Source: Lineus longissimus (taxonomy: Eukaryota > Nemertea > Pilidiophora > Heteronemertea > Lineidae). Taken from it: a stretch of DNA of 60,000 nucleotides. The stretch's first letter is position 1. Each line of letters opens with the position of its first letter. This document shows, piece after piece, positions 26,101 through 39,510 of this stretch. Under the pieces are notes generated by a model. The model was not told the DNA's origin and did not search any database. It saw only the letters and a list, made by a program, of their open reading frames with translations. Both the position numbers and the translations under genes were made by a program. Where the stretch lies: NCBI RefSeq assembly GCF_910592395.1, contig NC_088316.1:16370001-16430000 (forward strand), given 5' to 3'.

Positions 26101-29100
26101 AAATAATGATTTTTACCGACCTGCCAATAAGTCACGGCGCTTGGTCTGAATGCTTTAAAAAGTAGATGTCTTCCTTACTTTATGAAGGAACTTCCTATAT
26201 ATGTTAGCTGGAGATCAAATGAAGACGCTCAAGTTTCTAGTATGGGAAGTTTTCAAAAAATATTGGCCAAAATTATGACGTAAGCATGTTACTTTCTATC
26301 GTTACTAGCTTGATTATTAATAACAATAATAATAATTTTAATACATGTACCAGATAGAGGTCACAACTACATGTATTTCCTATGATATTATATACTAGCA
26401 TACATAAAGCGTATCAATATCCATTTTCCCACAGGTCACAACCACACCAACTGATAATCAAGTTATGTTGGAACAGTGGTTTTAAATGATGTATGTGGCA
26501 CTGGGTCATTTGGGATTACTGGTTGACTGTTTTCACGGCTTCAGATATCAGGTAGGGTCCATCTGCAGCCGGGAACACCGCATACGTCTACTTTATTACC
26601 CAGGTAGATTGGAGGGTGTGTCAGCCGGACAGATAGAGCAACTGGATAGAGACCTGTGTGTACGGAAAAGTCAAAGGTGACGTTGTATCGACGCGCAGAA
26701 ACTCGGGGGGGAGACAATATCACTTCTCTGCAGGAAAAAACCTATCACAGGCTTTGTGCGATAAAAAAAAATACAGCTGGTATAGAAGGTCGTTATGATT
26801 AAAGACCTCTTTCACAGCACTAGTCAAGGTCATGACTTTGCGTTGAAGAAGAAAGTACGCGTCGATGGAATTACTAGAAGTCCGAAGTGCCTGCCTGATA
26901 ACAACTTTCAGTGGGCTACCGAGGGAAAAGCAATGAAAATCAACAAAGTTATCACAAAAGACGTATAATTAAGATAAATGTTCCTCAGCATGGTTTCTCG
27001 CTCTTAACCGATGACACGCTCGCCTTCACCTTGAATTTGTACGATTACCAGGCTAACGCTATCAATTTGCACAAATAGACTTTAAAGTGCAATTGAGTCC
27101 ATTATGATATACATGTTCAACGATTTCAGATCGATCACCTGCCGATTCAATCTAGCGCAGATCTTGTCTGGAGCTGCCGCTGTCGACGGATCAATAGAGT
27201 CGCTCACAACAGGAACTTAACCATGGTATGGGACCTTGCCAGTAATCAGAAATCCCCGTGAGATGGATTGAGATAATTCGCTGATGAACATGAGGGTAGT
27301 AAGAATATCTGGAAGTCGAGAACACGAACAGATGCAATGGTGTAATAGGAAATCGAGAACTTCGGCATGACGGGAGAGATTATCATACCATCAACCTGGA
27401 AAATCAACAAAGACAATTAGTAGCCATATCGCTCTATTTTCAAGAGTGTTTTGTGTCATGCAAACTGATTTTGATTGCACGTTGGACATCCGACCTCCGC
27501 CAGATTTTTACTGCGTACACCGCCGCGTCTGTTTACAGCCACCAGTTTCATTTGAAGATGACTGCACCCTGCTTAGAGAAAATCAATAGGCAAGGATTAC
27601 AGAAACGTCAGGTGATTGTATCTCTCCTGCTGATCACGGAGTGATTGGGTTTATACTCCGTCTTATTGCATTTGTTAGCGATATGTCTCCATCATAATGA
27701 TCGGTAGAAGCCTTTACAGTCGGAATGAAACACTAACAACCTTCTTTCCTGAAATGCAGCATAGCTGACTGTTACTTTTTGCAGTGTCACACTACCGTGA
27801 CTTTTCTCATTTTGTTACTCATACTGTCATGCCTGTATGCGCACACCTGGCCAAGTGATTTCTGAATCATTTGGTAACCATGGTATAATTGCTATTGCCT
27901 TTATCAATGATTGCTTCAAATCCTTAAGGGATTGGTAGACCACGGCAGTCGACATAGAGGGGGCGTAACGAGAGGAGTCGCTAAAGTGGAAATTGCTAGC
28001 AATAATTGAATGTTTTTATTCAACTGATTGGAGTCGGACACAGTTGAGACAGGAATGTATGTCGAGCTACAATCGATACATGTATTTTCATATTTTCCAT
28101 TGCAATAGGCTGAAGAATATCACTACATGTATAATCCTTTTAAATGGTACAAAATTATATACACTGTGTGGACGTCGTTAGGCCGGTTGGTTGAGGTTAA
28201 AAATGGCCTTTGTACAAATGCTCCTCAAACATTGTCAACCAAGGATGTATAGAATGTATTATAAGCCTTTACGTCCGTGCATCAACCGACTTATGCGTCG
28301 ACACAGCATATAAACATAGGAAATTTTGTTTCGGTAGCGGTAACATTCGCACACGTTGCAATTTCTGTGTTGGCAACACCACATGGCTGATAATCAAGCA
28401 ACGGAACCGGCATGCCTGTCTGCTTTAACATGGCCTGCGACTTAGCCCCCGCGTCGCCAAAGCCTTAATGTCATGGGTCGTGATTCCCCGGTCGTACCAC
28501 AACTCCCGCCTCCTAATTTCCCGAATCGCAATAGTTGTCCGATGTCCGCTGATGTAAGACGGAAATAGACTGGACCATGAGACAAGAATTTGATTGGGAT
28601 ATGTAGTGAGACGCCTTCAGGTATATATCTTGCCAGTTGGAATACTCGAATCCGATCAGGGTATACACCAGGTGCATTGCGAAACATAGAATCCATCTTC
28701 AGTGCAAAGCTGAGAAAGGTATTCAGATATTTGACAGATTACTGATGAATAACTGTACCAACCGCGTAATATTCGATGAGTTTTCCACGAAGCAAACCTC
28801 CGAGAGGCGCTTTCCATTGTGAATAATTCAAAGTCAATGACAGTTGAAGAACATATCAAATAACAGGCGCGATGTCCCCTATTGCGTCTCCAATCACCTG
28901 CTGATATTTTCACTTTCGGAGGTAGAAAGCCGGAAGACGAGGCAAAGAAACCCTACGGGATGAGACCAACCACAAAGCGTTGGAATAACAACCTGCTGCA
29001 AGAACCATTGGGGATTCCGACAATAAAGCTCCACTCTAACGTTATACGTGAGAACGCAAGACGACGGCAGTAACCGATTCGAACGTTGAAAATCGAGAGG

Positions 29101-29255
29101 CCGCATATCGTCTCTTTACAATATTATACTCCGGTAGGAGTTTCATTATTTTTTGGCAGTTGAAAAAGTTGTCTGGCTTTTCTCAAACTTTTTTCTGGTA
29201 ACATTTCTCTTCGAAGATAGGACAGGTGAGCCTCAATTCATTACAATAAGGCCCA
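23132..29255. other. Intergenic, no gene recognised
   Basis: Holds an imperfect tandem at about 24973-25057 (AAGAAAACTGAAATCTTCT twice), an ACGAGACA triplicate near 23930, and an AAT-rich microsatellite near 26312-26340. Overlapping frames at 28.4-29.1 kb lie in a GC-richer patch on both strands. The + frame 28882-29073 has several dibasic sites but no credible signal peptide, so I do not call a neuropeptide gene. Confidence 0.5.
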
Positions 29256-29384
29256 GTGTACTGGGCCCATATTCATAAACCAACTTAAGTCAAAGTGTGA
29301 TACTTATCTATTGTGAAATTCAATAGATAAGTATCACACTTTAACTTAAGTTGGTTTATGAATATGGATATGGGCCCAGGTGTA
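29256..29384. mobile_element. 119-bp foldback MITE with 5-bp target duplication
   Basis: The element at 29261-29379 runs from CTGGGCCCATATTCATAAAC to GGGCCCAG. Its two arms are near-perfect inverted repeats of about 50 bp around a 7-nt loop (TGAAATT); the right arm has a 6-bp duplication (ATATGG) and one mismatch. The flanks repeat GTGTA directly at 29256-29260 and 29380-29384, as expected for a target-site duplication. It has no coding capacity, so it would be mobilised by a transposase elsewhere. Confidence 0.88.
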
Positions 29385-30831
29385 TAAGACCACGCAACGA
29401 TACAAATACTAATATGTAGTAGAAGTATATGGTTGATTAAAGAATGTAGCATTGCACACAAAATACCACATATTTCAAGCCTACAGATAACAATTACGCC
29501 GGCCACAGTGAAATGGATGTGATAACCACGAACACGAGAATTACGAATTGTCTCACTCGTGCAGGAAAAACTTCACCAACGTTACAAAAAAATACTCCTG
29601 GCGTTTGTGAAGATGGCAAGCGTATCCCAATGTTTGTACCGGCAATAAACACATGTTATTGGCTGTTGGCTGTTGGCTACTGGCTAATGATAAAAATATC
29701 AATCTGGCGAGCCCTGCCTGTAGCGTGTCATCGACTTGTGGTTTTCAATATCGGGCCGGGAGAGTACATTTCGTATTGGCTGCGAATCATACGATGCAGT
29801 GAATTTCAATACGCCTGTTTGGGCCGTTTTCCACTGAATGATACGTGAACGAGATTGAAGCTGTTTAAAGACACCGTCCACACTCACTGGCTTGGTAGCT
29901 GTGTTTATTTCCCAATCCGTTACAAACACCGGCAAGTTCAAGTTAGTGTAGTTTGTTGCAGTGTTTGCTCTTATACGGGAATACACTTGCTGTTGGTGAT
30001 GGGCACTGTGCAACCATAAAAAAGCTACCTTCAAAGGTTTAGGTACCTGGGGGCATATGTCTACCTTGTCAAAGAAATATTTGATGTCTTCGGAAATTTT
30101 TAGATAACAGCCGAAAATATCTAAATTCCATGATTTGATAACAAGGTCGGTATCTCGCAAATTCTTCTAGGAAACACACATCACAAAGAATATAGCATTG
30201 TGTTTTATCAGACATTTTAACCTCATCGGAAAATACTGATTTCCAGCAACCGATAGCATATTGCTCTTTCATCATATTTGTTCTGCTCATGTCAATACGA
30301 TGCTCCCAATTTTATATAACCAAAATTCGTTTCTGTCGTGCGCTTACATCCTTTGTACAATAATGATCAGATAATCCCTGGAAACTTTATCTATTACTGA
30401 ATAAATTGCTTTCGCCACGTTAATGAAAAAATAAATCATAACAACATAAAGTATAAAAAATAGGTACATGTATATTGGCAAAGCAAGCAGGCCAGATTCA
30501 TTTGGTTCCCCGATCCGTTAACAACCACTGCCTGTAGCATATTTTAAGTCACCTTCCAATATTCTAAACTCTATCGGTCCATTACTGCGCTATATTATCT
30601 CTACTTAATATTCTTTGAAGTTGCTTTCAGCGACAACGAAATGGACTAAGGTAAATGTACCGGACTAATAAAGGTTACGCCAAGACAATAGAATATAATA
30701 CCATATTCGAAATAGCTATTAGACATAGAAGTGTTATCTATAAAACATCACGGGGTCATGTGGGACAGATGGTCGTGAATGGATTTGTGTAAAGTACATA
30801 CAGTTATAGTAATATGATAACGCCTTTGCAG
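29385..30831. other. Intergenic; holds the longest open frame of the window, unassigned
   Basis: On the - strand 29699-30160 is open for 153 codons and overlaps a second frame (30069-30290) that could join by a one-base shift. The reading has no conserved domain I know. A frame of this length is about what chance gives once in 60 kb of AT-rich DNA, so I do not call a gene. GGCTGTT repeats occur near 29658-29675. Confidence 0.5.
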
Positions 30832-30890
30832 CTAAATAGGCTTTAAGTGACCTTTGACCATAACTCTAAATAGGCTTTAAGTGACCTTTG
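30832..30890 (+). repeat. 25-bp direct repeat at 34-bp period, with a DR1-like motif
   Basis: CTAAATAGGCTTTAAGTGAC followed by CTTTG occurs at 30832-30856 and 30866-30890. In the first copy the end reads TGACCTTTGACCA, an AGGTCA-type direct repeat with one-base spacer and one mismatch; the second copy diverges there (TTTGCGCGG). Confidence 0.85.
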
Positions 30891-33800
30891 CGCGGCTATC
30901 AAGCGATATCGTCTTACTTAAACTAAGCCAATGGCCATGATTCACAACTCGTAGCATGTACAATGCCATGTGCCAATATTATGTGGCACAATGTTGAACA
31001 TTGCCAGTTGTGACAGCTATGTGCCAATCTATTAAACCAATTTAAAATGTTGTAGGAACACTGAAACATTTTGCTGGTATTCCAGTTACACGGTTTCTGA
31101 AAATAACTTACATTCGTGCTTCAATTTTTGCTTTCAAAAATTGGATTTTCAATGTAAAGTTTAAGCAAACAATACACCAAAGTCTCCATGATGGTAAGAT
31201 TATCCATCAATAACTTTCCCCCGACAACTCAATCATGAAATATATCTACTAGATTTCCATCTTTGAAAGAGCTCAAGCTGTTTTTATCATACTAACGCCG
31301 TTTGACACATGCATACGACAAACAGGAAAACAAGTTATTGCGTTCCAGAGTAGAATTGGCATTACCACCTATGAATATTGAAGGCAGCGTTTTCAATATG
31401 AAGCATTCACTGATGTAAATCAAGGATCGCCTACGGTCTGGATTTTTGTTGACACGATATATCAGGTTTTCCGAGAGATGGGTCGTGTCCTTTTTTTCTC
31501 TATAATAGAACAAACCATGTTAATAGGTTCTGTGGACCATATGGGCTTCCAGTTCAGACAGGTTCATGAACGCCGGATATTGTCTTTTTTGGCTATGATT
31601 GTTGTATCTCATATATCAGCATTACATAAGGAAAGATTGACGTATTTAAGCCATAACATGATACCAAAATAACGAGTAACTCTATTTTTTCTAATGTTCG
31701 CCAAACGAAAGAAGATGAAACACTTGGAAAAGTCTGAAAAAAGAGCAGTGGTGGTTGAACTCCCGCTGCTACTGCTAAAGGTCGTTTGCATAGGAGGATG
31801 CTGACGTCCGCCGCGCCGATAGCCACAAGAAGTTGTAGACCCACACCTTGCAGACCTAGTTAGTGAAGAATCGATTCATTGCCGCGAGACTCTGAGACAT
31901 TTTAAATGGGGTTTTCATGTTAAATTCATTGATCATTCTTGATGGGGAATGTACTGCCTTAGTTAGCTTTGGATGTCAATGGTTTGATTGGTAATGGAGT
32001 TCTATAATTCCACCTGTTTTACTGTAATCAGAGTTCAGTGGGCGATTATCTGCTACTTCAGGATTTTTCACCGAGAATTTCCTGGACCCTTTTCCCAACT
32101 CGATATTTGATAATGAACGCCACTATTGTCATCCTTATGGGCAAAACTTGGGCAAGTGTCTGTATCGGATTCTTCGGATCCGTGGTCGACTATTTTAACA
32201 GTGTGTGAACAGCCGGGCCCAGGTGTCTCATGTTGGTTTGAATATCAAAATATTCAACCCCGGGGGACGCGCGGGTTTCAAAATTCTTATCGTCTCTTGA
32301 GTCTCACAACACTTTTTAAAGCGTTTTTTTTTCTTCAAATTAGTCACAAAAGGGCGGATTGACTATTAATGACTGTTTTCGATTATTTAACTCCGGTGCC
32401 AAATATGTTTACATGAATAAAGAAACCAAGGCACGTGCTTCCCAAAGTGATGAAGTCTGTTTGTAACATGACACCCACACTTCTACTACGCCGGAAATGA
32501 CTACCTAACTTAAGACATTATTTGGAAAGACATTGAACGGTGAATGTCGGGACCACATGGACAAACAGGTGTACCATTTGCCCTTGCCATTTGCCTATAT
32601 TCGCCAATCAGTCTGTGTCCACCTCCAAAACGGAATAAGGTATTCTCTTACTACACAGAGGGCTTTGAATAATGCATGTGTTGAGAGGCAGGAATACAAG
32701 GCTGCGACGACTAATCAATTTAGGTCATACCATATACTTCATGAAGCTTTTGTAGCATAACAGCATCTGATGATTAGGCAGGTGTTCGTACCAGTGGGGT
32801 CACAGCCGGCTTCTGGTAGTCGCTAATAAATTTCGTCAATTGTATTAATGGTAAAATGGTAAATATAATTATACGGGTATGTAAAGATATAACACCATGG
32901 TGAATATTACCGTTCCGAATAGGCAGACTTGGTAGTATCAAGGTACTGCTTACGAAATTATTTACATTTGAATTGACTTTTTAACGCTTATTATAGGGAT
33001 AACTGCCTACACTTTTCAAACTCAGTCGGTGTCATAGAGGTGTAGCCAAATACTAAATCACTCACAAAAACAGAACAGAATGGCTTCAGAAAGCAGTGCA
33101 TATGCATATTATGAAATTCATTAACCAAGAAGGTCATTAACGTCTTCTACCTTTCTTTCGTACAAAAGCCCGCTTCATATCGTGTATTTATACATTAGTA
33201 TCACCACAGGAAATTGCGACGAAGCACACTTTATTATGAGTTGTGGCGATAACTTCCTGAACGATGTGATTTACTTTCAATACACCGGTAGCTTAATGAC
33301 AAGAAAAATGGTCTCCGTACGAAGGCAGTGTCGAGAAATCACGAGGAACGATTTTAAGGGGGATTTCGTGCGGCAAGCGATTTAGCCGCCTTTGGCATTT
33401 TCACCGCCCGAGAAATGTACCTTCTGATTTTCTGTTTAATACTGATGATTGTTGACTCGATTACAGTTATGCACTGCACATGACATATGCCATGATCAAC
33501 TCAGACTTTTTGAATATATAAAAAAAAAGTTATTCTTGAGAACTAGGAAAGATAAAACCACCGACTTATTTTCAACTGTTTTATCAATTGACGTTTCTAA
33601 TCGAGCAGAGTGTCTTTCGCAAAGAAAGCCTAGTAAATCCTACGGTATTTATTATTACGAACTGAACGATCTTAATACCGCAAAATTGCCATGATTAAGC
33701 AAATTGCAGCTCTAACTGTTTTCATGCCTAATTTGAACCAAACGATTTAGTATCTCCGGTCGTTACGGTTTAAAGAAATACTTGGCAAAATAGCTCGAAT

Positions 33801-35556
33801 GTGTTCATCAACTGATGGACTAGCAATCACTGGTCGCATTAAGGCTACTACGCAACTAATAGTGTTTCCTCCCCATCGCCAAACTTGCTAACGTATTTTC
33901 ATACGTAATGACAGATAGCAATGTTGATGTACTCGATATCTGCCTGTTCTCACAAGGAGCGTCGCGGCGAAATGTTAAGATGTCTGAATAACATTTCAGT
34001 ATGGTCGTATCTTCGTTTTCACCGGGCGAGCTCTTAAATGTTCAAAGGTGTCTATGGAGGTCTCGTATAGTTTCAGCTTTGGTAAAGTGCGTTAAGACAG
34101 ACATTGGTTATTGTTTTCTTCACAATGGCTGCCTCGGGCTCCACTTAGATGTAAAGCAACACAGTATGAATTGCGAATAAATCACCACAAGCAAATAAAC
34201 TTAGGTATTGCTGATAATAGAAAATCGATTGTCAATAATTACAAGCAATTAATCACGATGGTAATTCATTATTGACTTATACCCAGATATAGTAAGCGCA
34301 CTATTAAGCTGAGCGTTCCTTAAATCCTCCAACCAGTATATCCATCGTATACATTTCAAGGTTGCAAGGTATCAATTTCTTTAGGGAAAATATTTAGAGT
34401 ATAAGGGCCACATCGCCATGGTAATTGAAAACGTAGGCGTTATTGTCGTCGCTCGAGAGTGTTGCCACCAGCAGACACTGGGTTGTAATGGACAGGCTGC
34501 GCTCGCCGTACCAGTGAATAATCAGACAGTGTGAACGTTCTTTTCAAATCATCCACTTTTTGCATGACGGTAAAGTAGTAACCTCAATTTAATGTTGTGA
34601 ACGATATGTATCAGCATTTATTTACATATCAATACTATTCACTTCTGCCTTAACATCAACAGAACTGAAAGTAGGAGCAGGTAACATCCTTCAAAGGAAT
34701 CCATATCCAAGACCACAAAGATCTTCAGCCAGTTGTTACAATGATTTTCTCACTAATGAATTGGCAATAAATGATCTAGCTCACAACTCTGAAACTAAGC
34801 TAGACAATACATAACCATCATATTATATCGTTAATTGCAATGTTCCAACTAGTCGCTATCAAAGCAATTTCTACCATGCCACACCCACAACACTTGTGAC
34901 TATTAGACTCGAATGAATCAACTAACATAACATGACAACATAATAAGGAAAAATCCAAGAGACACTCTGTATATCACCTGCAATCATGCTGTCGCATTAG
35001 GAGCCATGTATACTACATCCCAAGACGCGTCGTTGGTACTCCTTAGTTACGGCTTATCCAGCGAAAGCGACAAACGCATGGTAACGAGGGGAGAAGGTGC
35101 GCAAGGTATAGAAAGCACGTTTTGGGGGGAGAATATATTTCATGGGACCTACCGTAAAATTCTGGTACTCCTGGCACCAACCATGTTTGCTTATCACAGA
35201 CAACGGTCCAAATAAGATTTTGCACTGTTCCTTTTTGAAAGGTATCCGTTATGTGATGTTTTAGGGGGATTGTGCTGTGTTGTGACAGATTGTGGTGATT
35301 GCGCCGTTAGACGGCGAGAAGTGAAACTACAGGTGCCAGTGGGGAAAATGTATTGGCTGTTCTTAAACAGGTTGGGTTTTTTTCTGAAGACGGTAAAATG
35401 GATCGATCGTATTCCTTTAGTTTGTGTAGCAGCGGCATTCATGCTGCCAGCGGACAAATGATGAATTACTTCTCATAAATGTACTTGGCTATCAGATTGT
35501 TATTGTGGCTAAGAGAAAAGTCGCTCACTATTGATGAGCAGCTAGTGGCAGGAATT
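30891..35556. other. Intergenic, no gene recognised
   Basis: Open frames reach 83 codons on both strands. None shows a catalytic motif, cysteine pattern or membrane topology that I would call. No repeat family was recognised. Confidence 0.55.
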
Positions 35557-35695
35557 AATTTGTGTCTATCATGAGTAGTAGTATAAGGGCCGTTTTGGTG
35601 GATTTTATAGTTGATTCCCAAAACACAAATCGCCGTTTTGGTTTGGGAATCAACCATATACTACTACTGGCGTGAATTGAACTCAGACACAAATT
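35557..35695. mobile_element. Foldback element with three nested inverted-repeat blocks
   Basis: Outer arms AATTTGTGTCT / AGACACAAATT (35557-35567, 35685-35695), middle arms AGTAGTAGTATA / TATACTACTACT (35574-35585, 35657-35668) and inner arms GTTGATTCCCAAA / TTTGGGAATCAAC (35610-35622, 35642-35654). GCCGTTTTGG occurs twice as a direct repeat inside. A 28-bp stretch of the right half (35642-35669) recurs exactly at 79-106, so this is a dispersed family. Confidence 0.78.
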
Positions 35696-38600
35696 TTAGT
35701 GACACACTACGTACATGATGGTTGGTAATTGTTTATCTGACTCTTCTGGACCTCTTTTTGTGAAATGTTTTACCAAGGACGGTAATTTGCAGTGGTCATT
35801 TTGCAGGGTTATTGTCACGCAACTATTTGCCTATACTATGAAGACTAAGGGATCACAGCATCAGAGTTCAGTACACATTAAAATCAGCACCGCATTCGTT
35901 GTACATTCTGCGTAAAAACATTTTCCCGGTTTAAAAAACCCAATGCTAGGATTATCATCACATTTTCCTGACGTGTATCTTGACAGCACTACTGTACATT
36001 GTATACATTGAAAACTTTACATCAATTTGAAACCACACAAATTCGACTAAATTCTTGTCTTAGCTATTTTATTAGACCTGTTAGAATTTTTTTTAAATGG
36101 GACGTGTTTTTTTCTGTGATAGCATGTCTTACATCGCCTGTAAAATCCAGAAAAGGAGATTCCATTTCAAAATCGACTTGCATTGTGTCATGAACTAAAC
36201 GACCTTAAAGCATCCAATCAACGTAGAAGTAGATGACAGCCTCCGACGACGGCACACTAATGTTCATGTCAGACACATTTTAGAAATGACAGAATTCACC
36301 GGGCGTTGGCTTTTTACTGGTAATTTGATTTTATGAAAGAAGAGAATTAGCGCTTAAAGACATTGCTCTAATCATCGGATATGACGATAGCGCAGGTTTT
36401 AAATATGAGGTGACATATTGTGGTTGTCAAGAAAGGCGTAATGGGTTTTAGTCCCGCGATTTTTTCAGTGAGAGAAAATATAATCGGTTTGGGTGAACGG
36501 TGCTCAAGTTGAAAGCCAGTAGTTATGCAGATTCACCAAGATGACGTAACACGCTCGTCCCGCCTTGGAAGAGGAATGTTCCCCGGAGAATAATACTTCC
36601 AAGAGCAGGGGCGATTGATGAAGCAGAATTAGACTAACAGAGCAGTAGGGTATTTTCGAGTAAAAACTGTTTAACTCATGTTACTACGAATAGAGTATAA
36701 AAGCATAACCACGACAACCAAGATGACATTTCACCAAATTCATGCATTTCAAAAGAAATTCACAATACAACTAGCAGCCTGGCGAAGATCGTTCCTTAAC
36801 AGTAAGTCATAAAAAGACGCTGCATTAACGTAACCATGTTCCTTTCTTATTCTCATAACTGTTTTCTATAAAAAAGCTTCATCCCGAATTAGACCTATAT
36901 CAATCCCTATAACAAATGCATAAGACAACCGTCGTAGTACATGCTATTCAGTCAGGTTAGAGTGGAGTAACCACAACATCCGATTGGCGGCTTTTCTTGC
37001 ATGAAAGCATTTGCATTCGTTTTAATCGAGTTAGGTAAATTATAAGACGCAAACGGCACGCGTAATAGGAAATCTAAAGCAATACCTTTGGGCGTTAAAA
37101 CGAACGAAATCTCGACATGTAAATCAATTAGAAGGACAATTTCGTTTTGGTTTACTGCTAATTCCCTGTTAAAAGAATGCCTTGTGCCTTCACAAAACTG
37201 CAATAGGACAGTGTCTATTAAGAGACAGACTTCCCGAAACTGTGCCCGCCAATAATGGATAGAATATCATGGAATTATCATGGAATTATGTAGAGAAGAG
37301 TGTGATATCATCTACTTAGACATATAGGAAAGTTGCTAGAGACGAAGTCACCAATTTAATCTCATTGGTCGTCAGGTGCAAATGATAGAATTTTTCGTAG
37401 TGAATCGATTTCTAAAGAACAAAAACTAAGTTAACCTTTCACTCAGAGCCACCATGTGTCAAGCCTGGGATCCTTGACATTTAAAAGCCTCCTCCTTTTC
37501 CATTCAGGTTCCCTTTCTTTTACTCATCTGACAGAAAGGTCATTCACCCGGAATAGTACTTACTATTGAATTGGTTTAGACAAGACGACTGTCTTGTAGT
37601 AGGTTGGCTGAGATTTCGGCACACTCTTGACGCTATTAGAAAAAAAATCGGCGATTTTTATCTTTACGAATAGAGGTTGAACATCCACGAATTTCGCAAG
37701 AATTCAGCGGTTTACGATATTACACTGAACATATGATGGACGAATAAGAAAGTTTAGCTGTTCCTTATCGATAAAACGATTCAATGGACTGACGAGTTAT
37801 CCATCAACAAGATGTCTCCAGTGCAAGCGGCGTTCATTCGATATGTCATAAACAGTTCAGTCGTCGTGACAGTATCCATTAAGGTAGTTGGGAAGAGTTT
37901 GTTCAAGCGTACCATGGACAATGTTCTCCAACTCTCGAATCATTGATGTTATCATACATTACATGTAGTTATACTAAATTTACCAGTTTGATTCGAAAAA
38001 CAACGCTCCAGCCTTCTCCAGAATGTTAACTTGGACCTTAATATCATGGTAATTACATTTGCTGAAGAAAACAAGGTTATCAAAGTTGTTATGTTTCCGC
38101 TTCACAAAGTTTTTCAGTTATTTAAAGATGCAGATTATTGCAATAATCCCCAAGGTAAAAGCATTAACGTTGTAACTGCCATTGTATAAACTAAAACTAC
38201 CCCTGAGATTGATATTTCTATAATTTACGCATTAAAAATATTTTCTTTGTGAAATTATTAGGGATTCAATACTGTTTTCTAGTCATGCGGATATGTTATC
38301 ATCTTCAGCCAATAGCCGCCCTTAAGCAACAAATCTCCTCTCAAACGGGAGGCGTAATCTCCACTTGGAACTGTTTTGATTGTTTATGTAGCTTTAGATG
38401 GCCTTGTATGCCAAAAGACCTATCTATAAATCTACTTCGTAGATGGCAAATTGAATCGAAACGCGATTAATGACAACATGTACATGTATATGTGTTTTTT
38501 TAATTCAAACATGTCGAGAGTAACTATACCGTCGCTTCGACTTACTACATATGCGGTCACTGCACTAAGTATTCTACTGAAAAATATCGACTCTGCGTAT

Positions 38601-39349
38601 AGATCCGTGGTGCAGGACCACCCTAAACTATTTACATTGTTTTAGGGCGATATACGTTTGTATATCCTTCCTACGCATCTCTGGCAGGTGCCAGTGTTTT
38701 CGTTAATGGTACCGTATTAAAGAAAGGATAAACAGGGGCACGCAATATCATAATTGATATTTTTCATCTGTCGCTTGCGCCTGTCCAACTCTATTGGTAA
38801 ATAAAACGATATGCGGAGGACAGTCAGTATGGTAGTGGCACTAAGATGGTATGACCTTTTGTTTCCAAACCCTTCCTACATGTACATATAGGCATAGTAA
38901 CGTAACCTTCCGGGAAATGATTTTTTCTTTCAGCGACTTTGCAAAATGTAGATCGAGTGGCCCAAAGGTAGTGCAAACGAACTTTAACAGGCAAAAAGTT
39001 AAAATATATTCTCCCACGTTCCAGGTAAGACCGGGGTAAAAGTGTGATGCCTTTACAGTCGTTGCTATTAGAAAATAAACCCCATATTTTACGTTATGGT
39101 GAGAAAAGAAATCTGTGTTGATAATTATAGACTATGAATAAGCTGAACCTAGAGCAAGCGTGCTGCAGATGCCCAGAAGCAGAAATTATTTAGCAAAGTT
39201 TGAGCCCTGGGGCACAACGGGGGTTGTTGGCTCAGTTGTCATTAACAACCAATTTGGTTCAACGTGATTCGACAGTCACCTGCGGCACAGCATTGTACCC
39301 ACCGCCGACTATCATTACACTGCAGGGCGTGTTACAGCCGATAAGGTGA
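35696..39349. other. Intergenic, no gene recognised
   Basis: A short tandem (ATCATGGAATT twice) lies at about 37266-37287. TACATGTA occurs near 37960, 38477 and 38876. Open frames are short and unremarkable. Confidence 0.55.
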
Positions 39350-39510
39350 CTTCACCGTTATATTTTAGCGAAGTACGATATTTCTTTCGCTTTTTTAATC
39401 GAAAGAAATTTCGCGAATTTTGTTTTAGCGAATCTCATTTATTTGTAAAAACCGCAAAATACATCGCCCGCGAAAATTTACTGCAACTGTTGACAGGCGG
39501 TTTACAGTAA
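39350..39510. repeat. CGCGAAA-rich segment with a 10-bp hairpin, probable MITE remnant
   Basis: ATTTCTTTCG (39380-39389) and CGAAAGAAAT (39400-39409) are perfect inverted arms with a 10-nt loop. TTTTAGCGAA occurs twice and CGCGAAAATTTA follows. GGCGGTTTACAGTAAACC, a near-palindrome, closes the segment at about 39498-39515. Short repeats of this style are common in invertebrate genomes, but I did not find both ends. Confidence 0.4.

Noticed and set aside
28882-29073. Frame with dibasic sites as a neuropeptide precursor
   Set aside because: No signal peptide, no repeated peptide and no clear amidation-cleavage unit; overlapping frames on the other strand are equally long.
29699-30290. Longest open frame (153 codons, - strand) and an overlapping 73-codon frame as a frameshifted gene or transposase remnant
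   Set aside because: No catalytic motif can be placed with confidence, and a frame of about 150 codons is expected roughly once by chance in 60 kb of both strands. A weak likeness to a VTD motif of MULE-type transposases is not enough.
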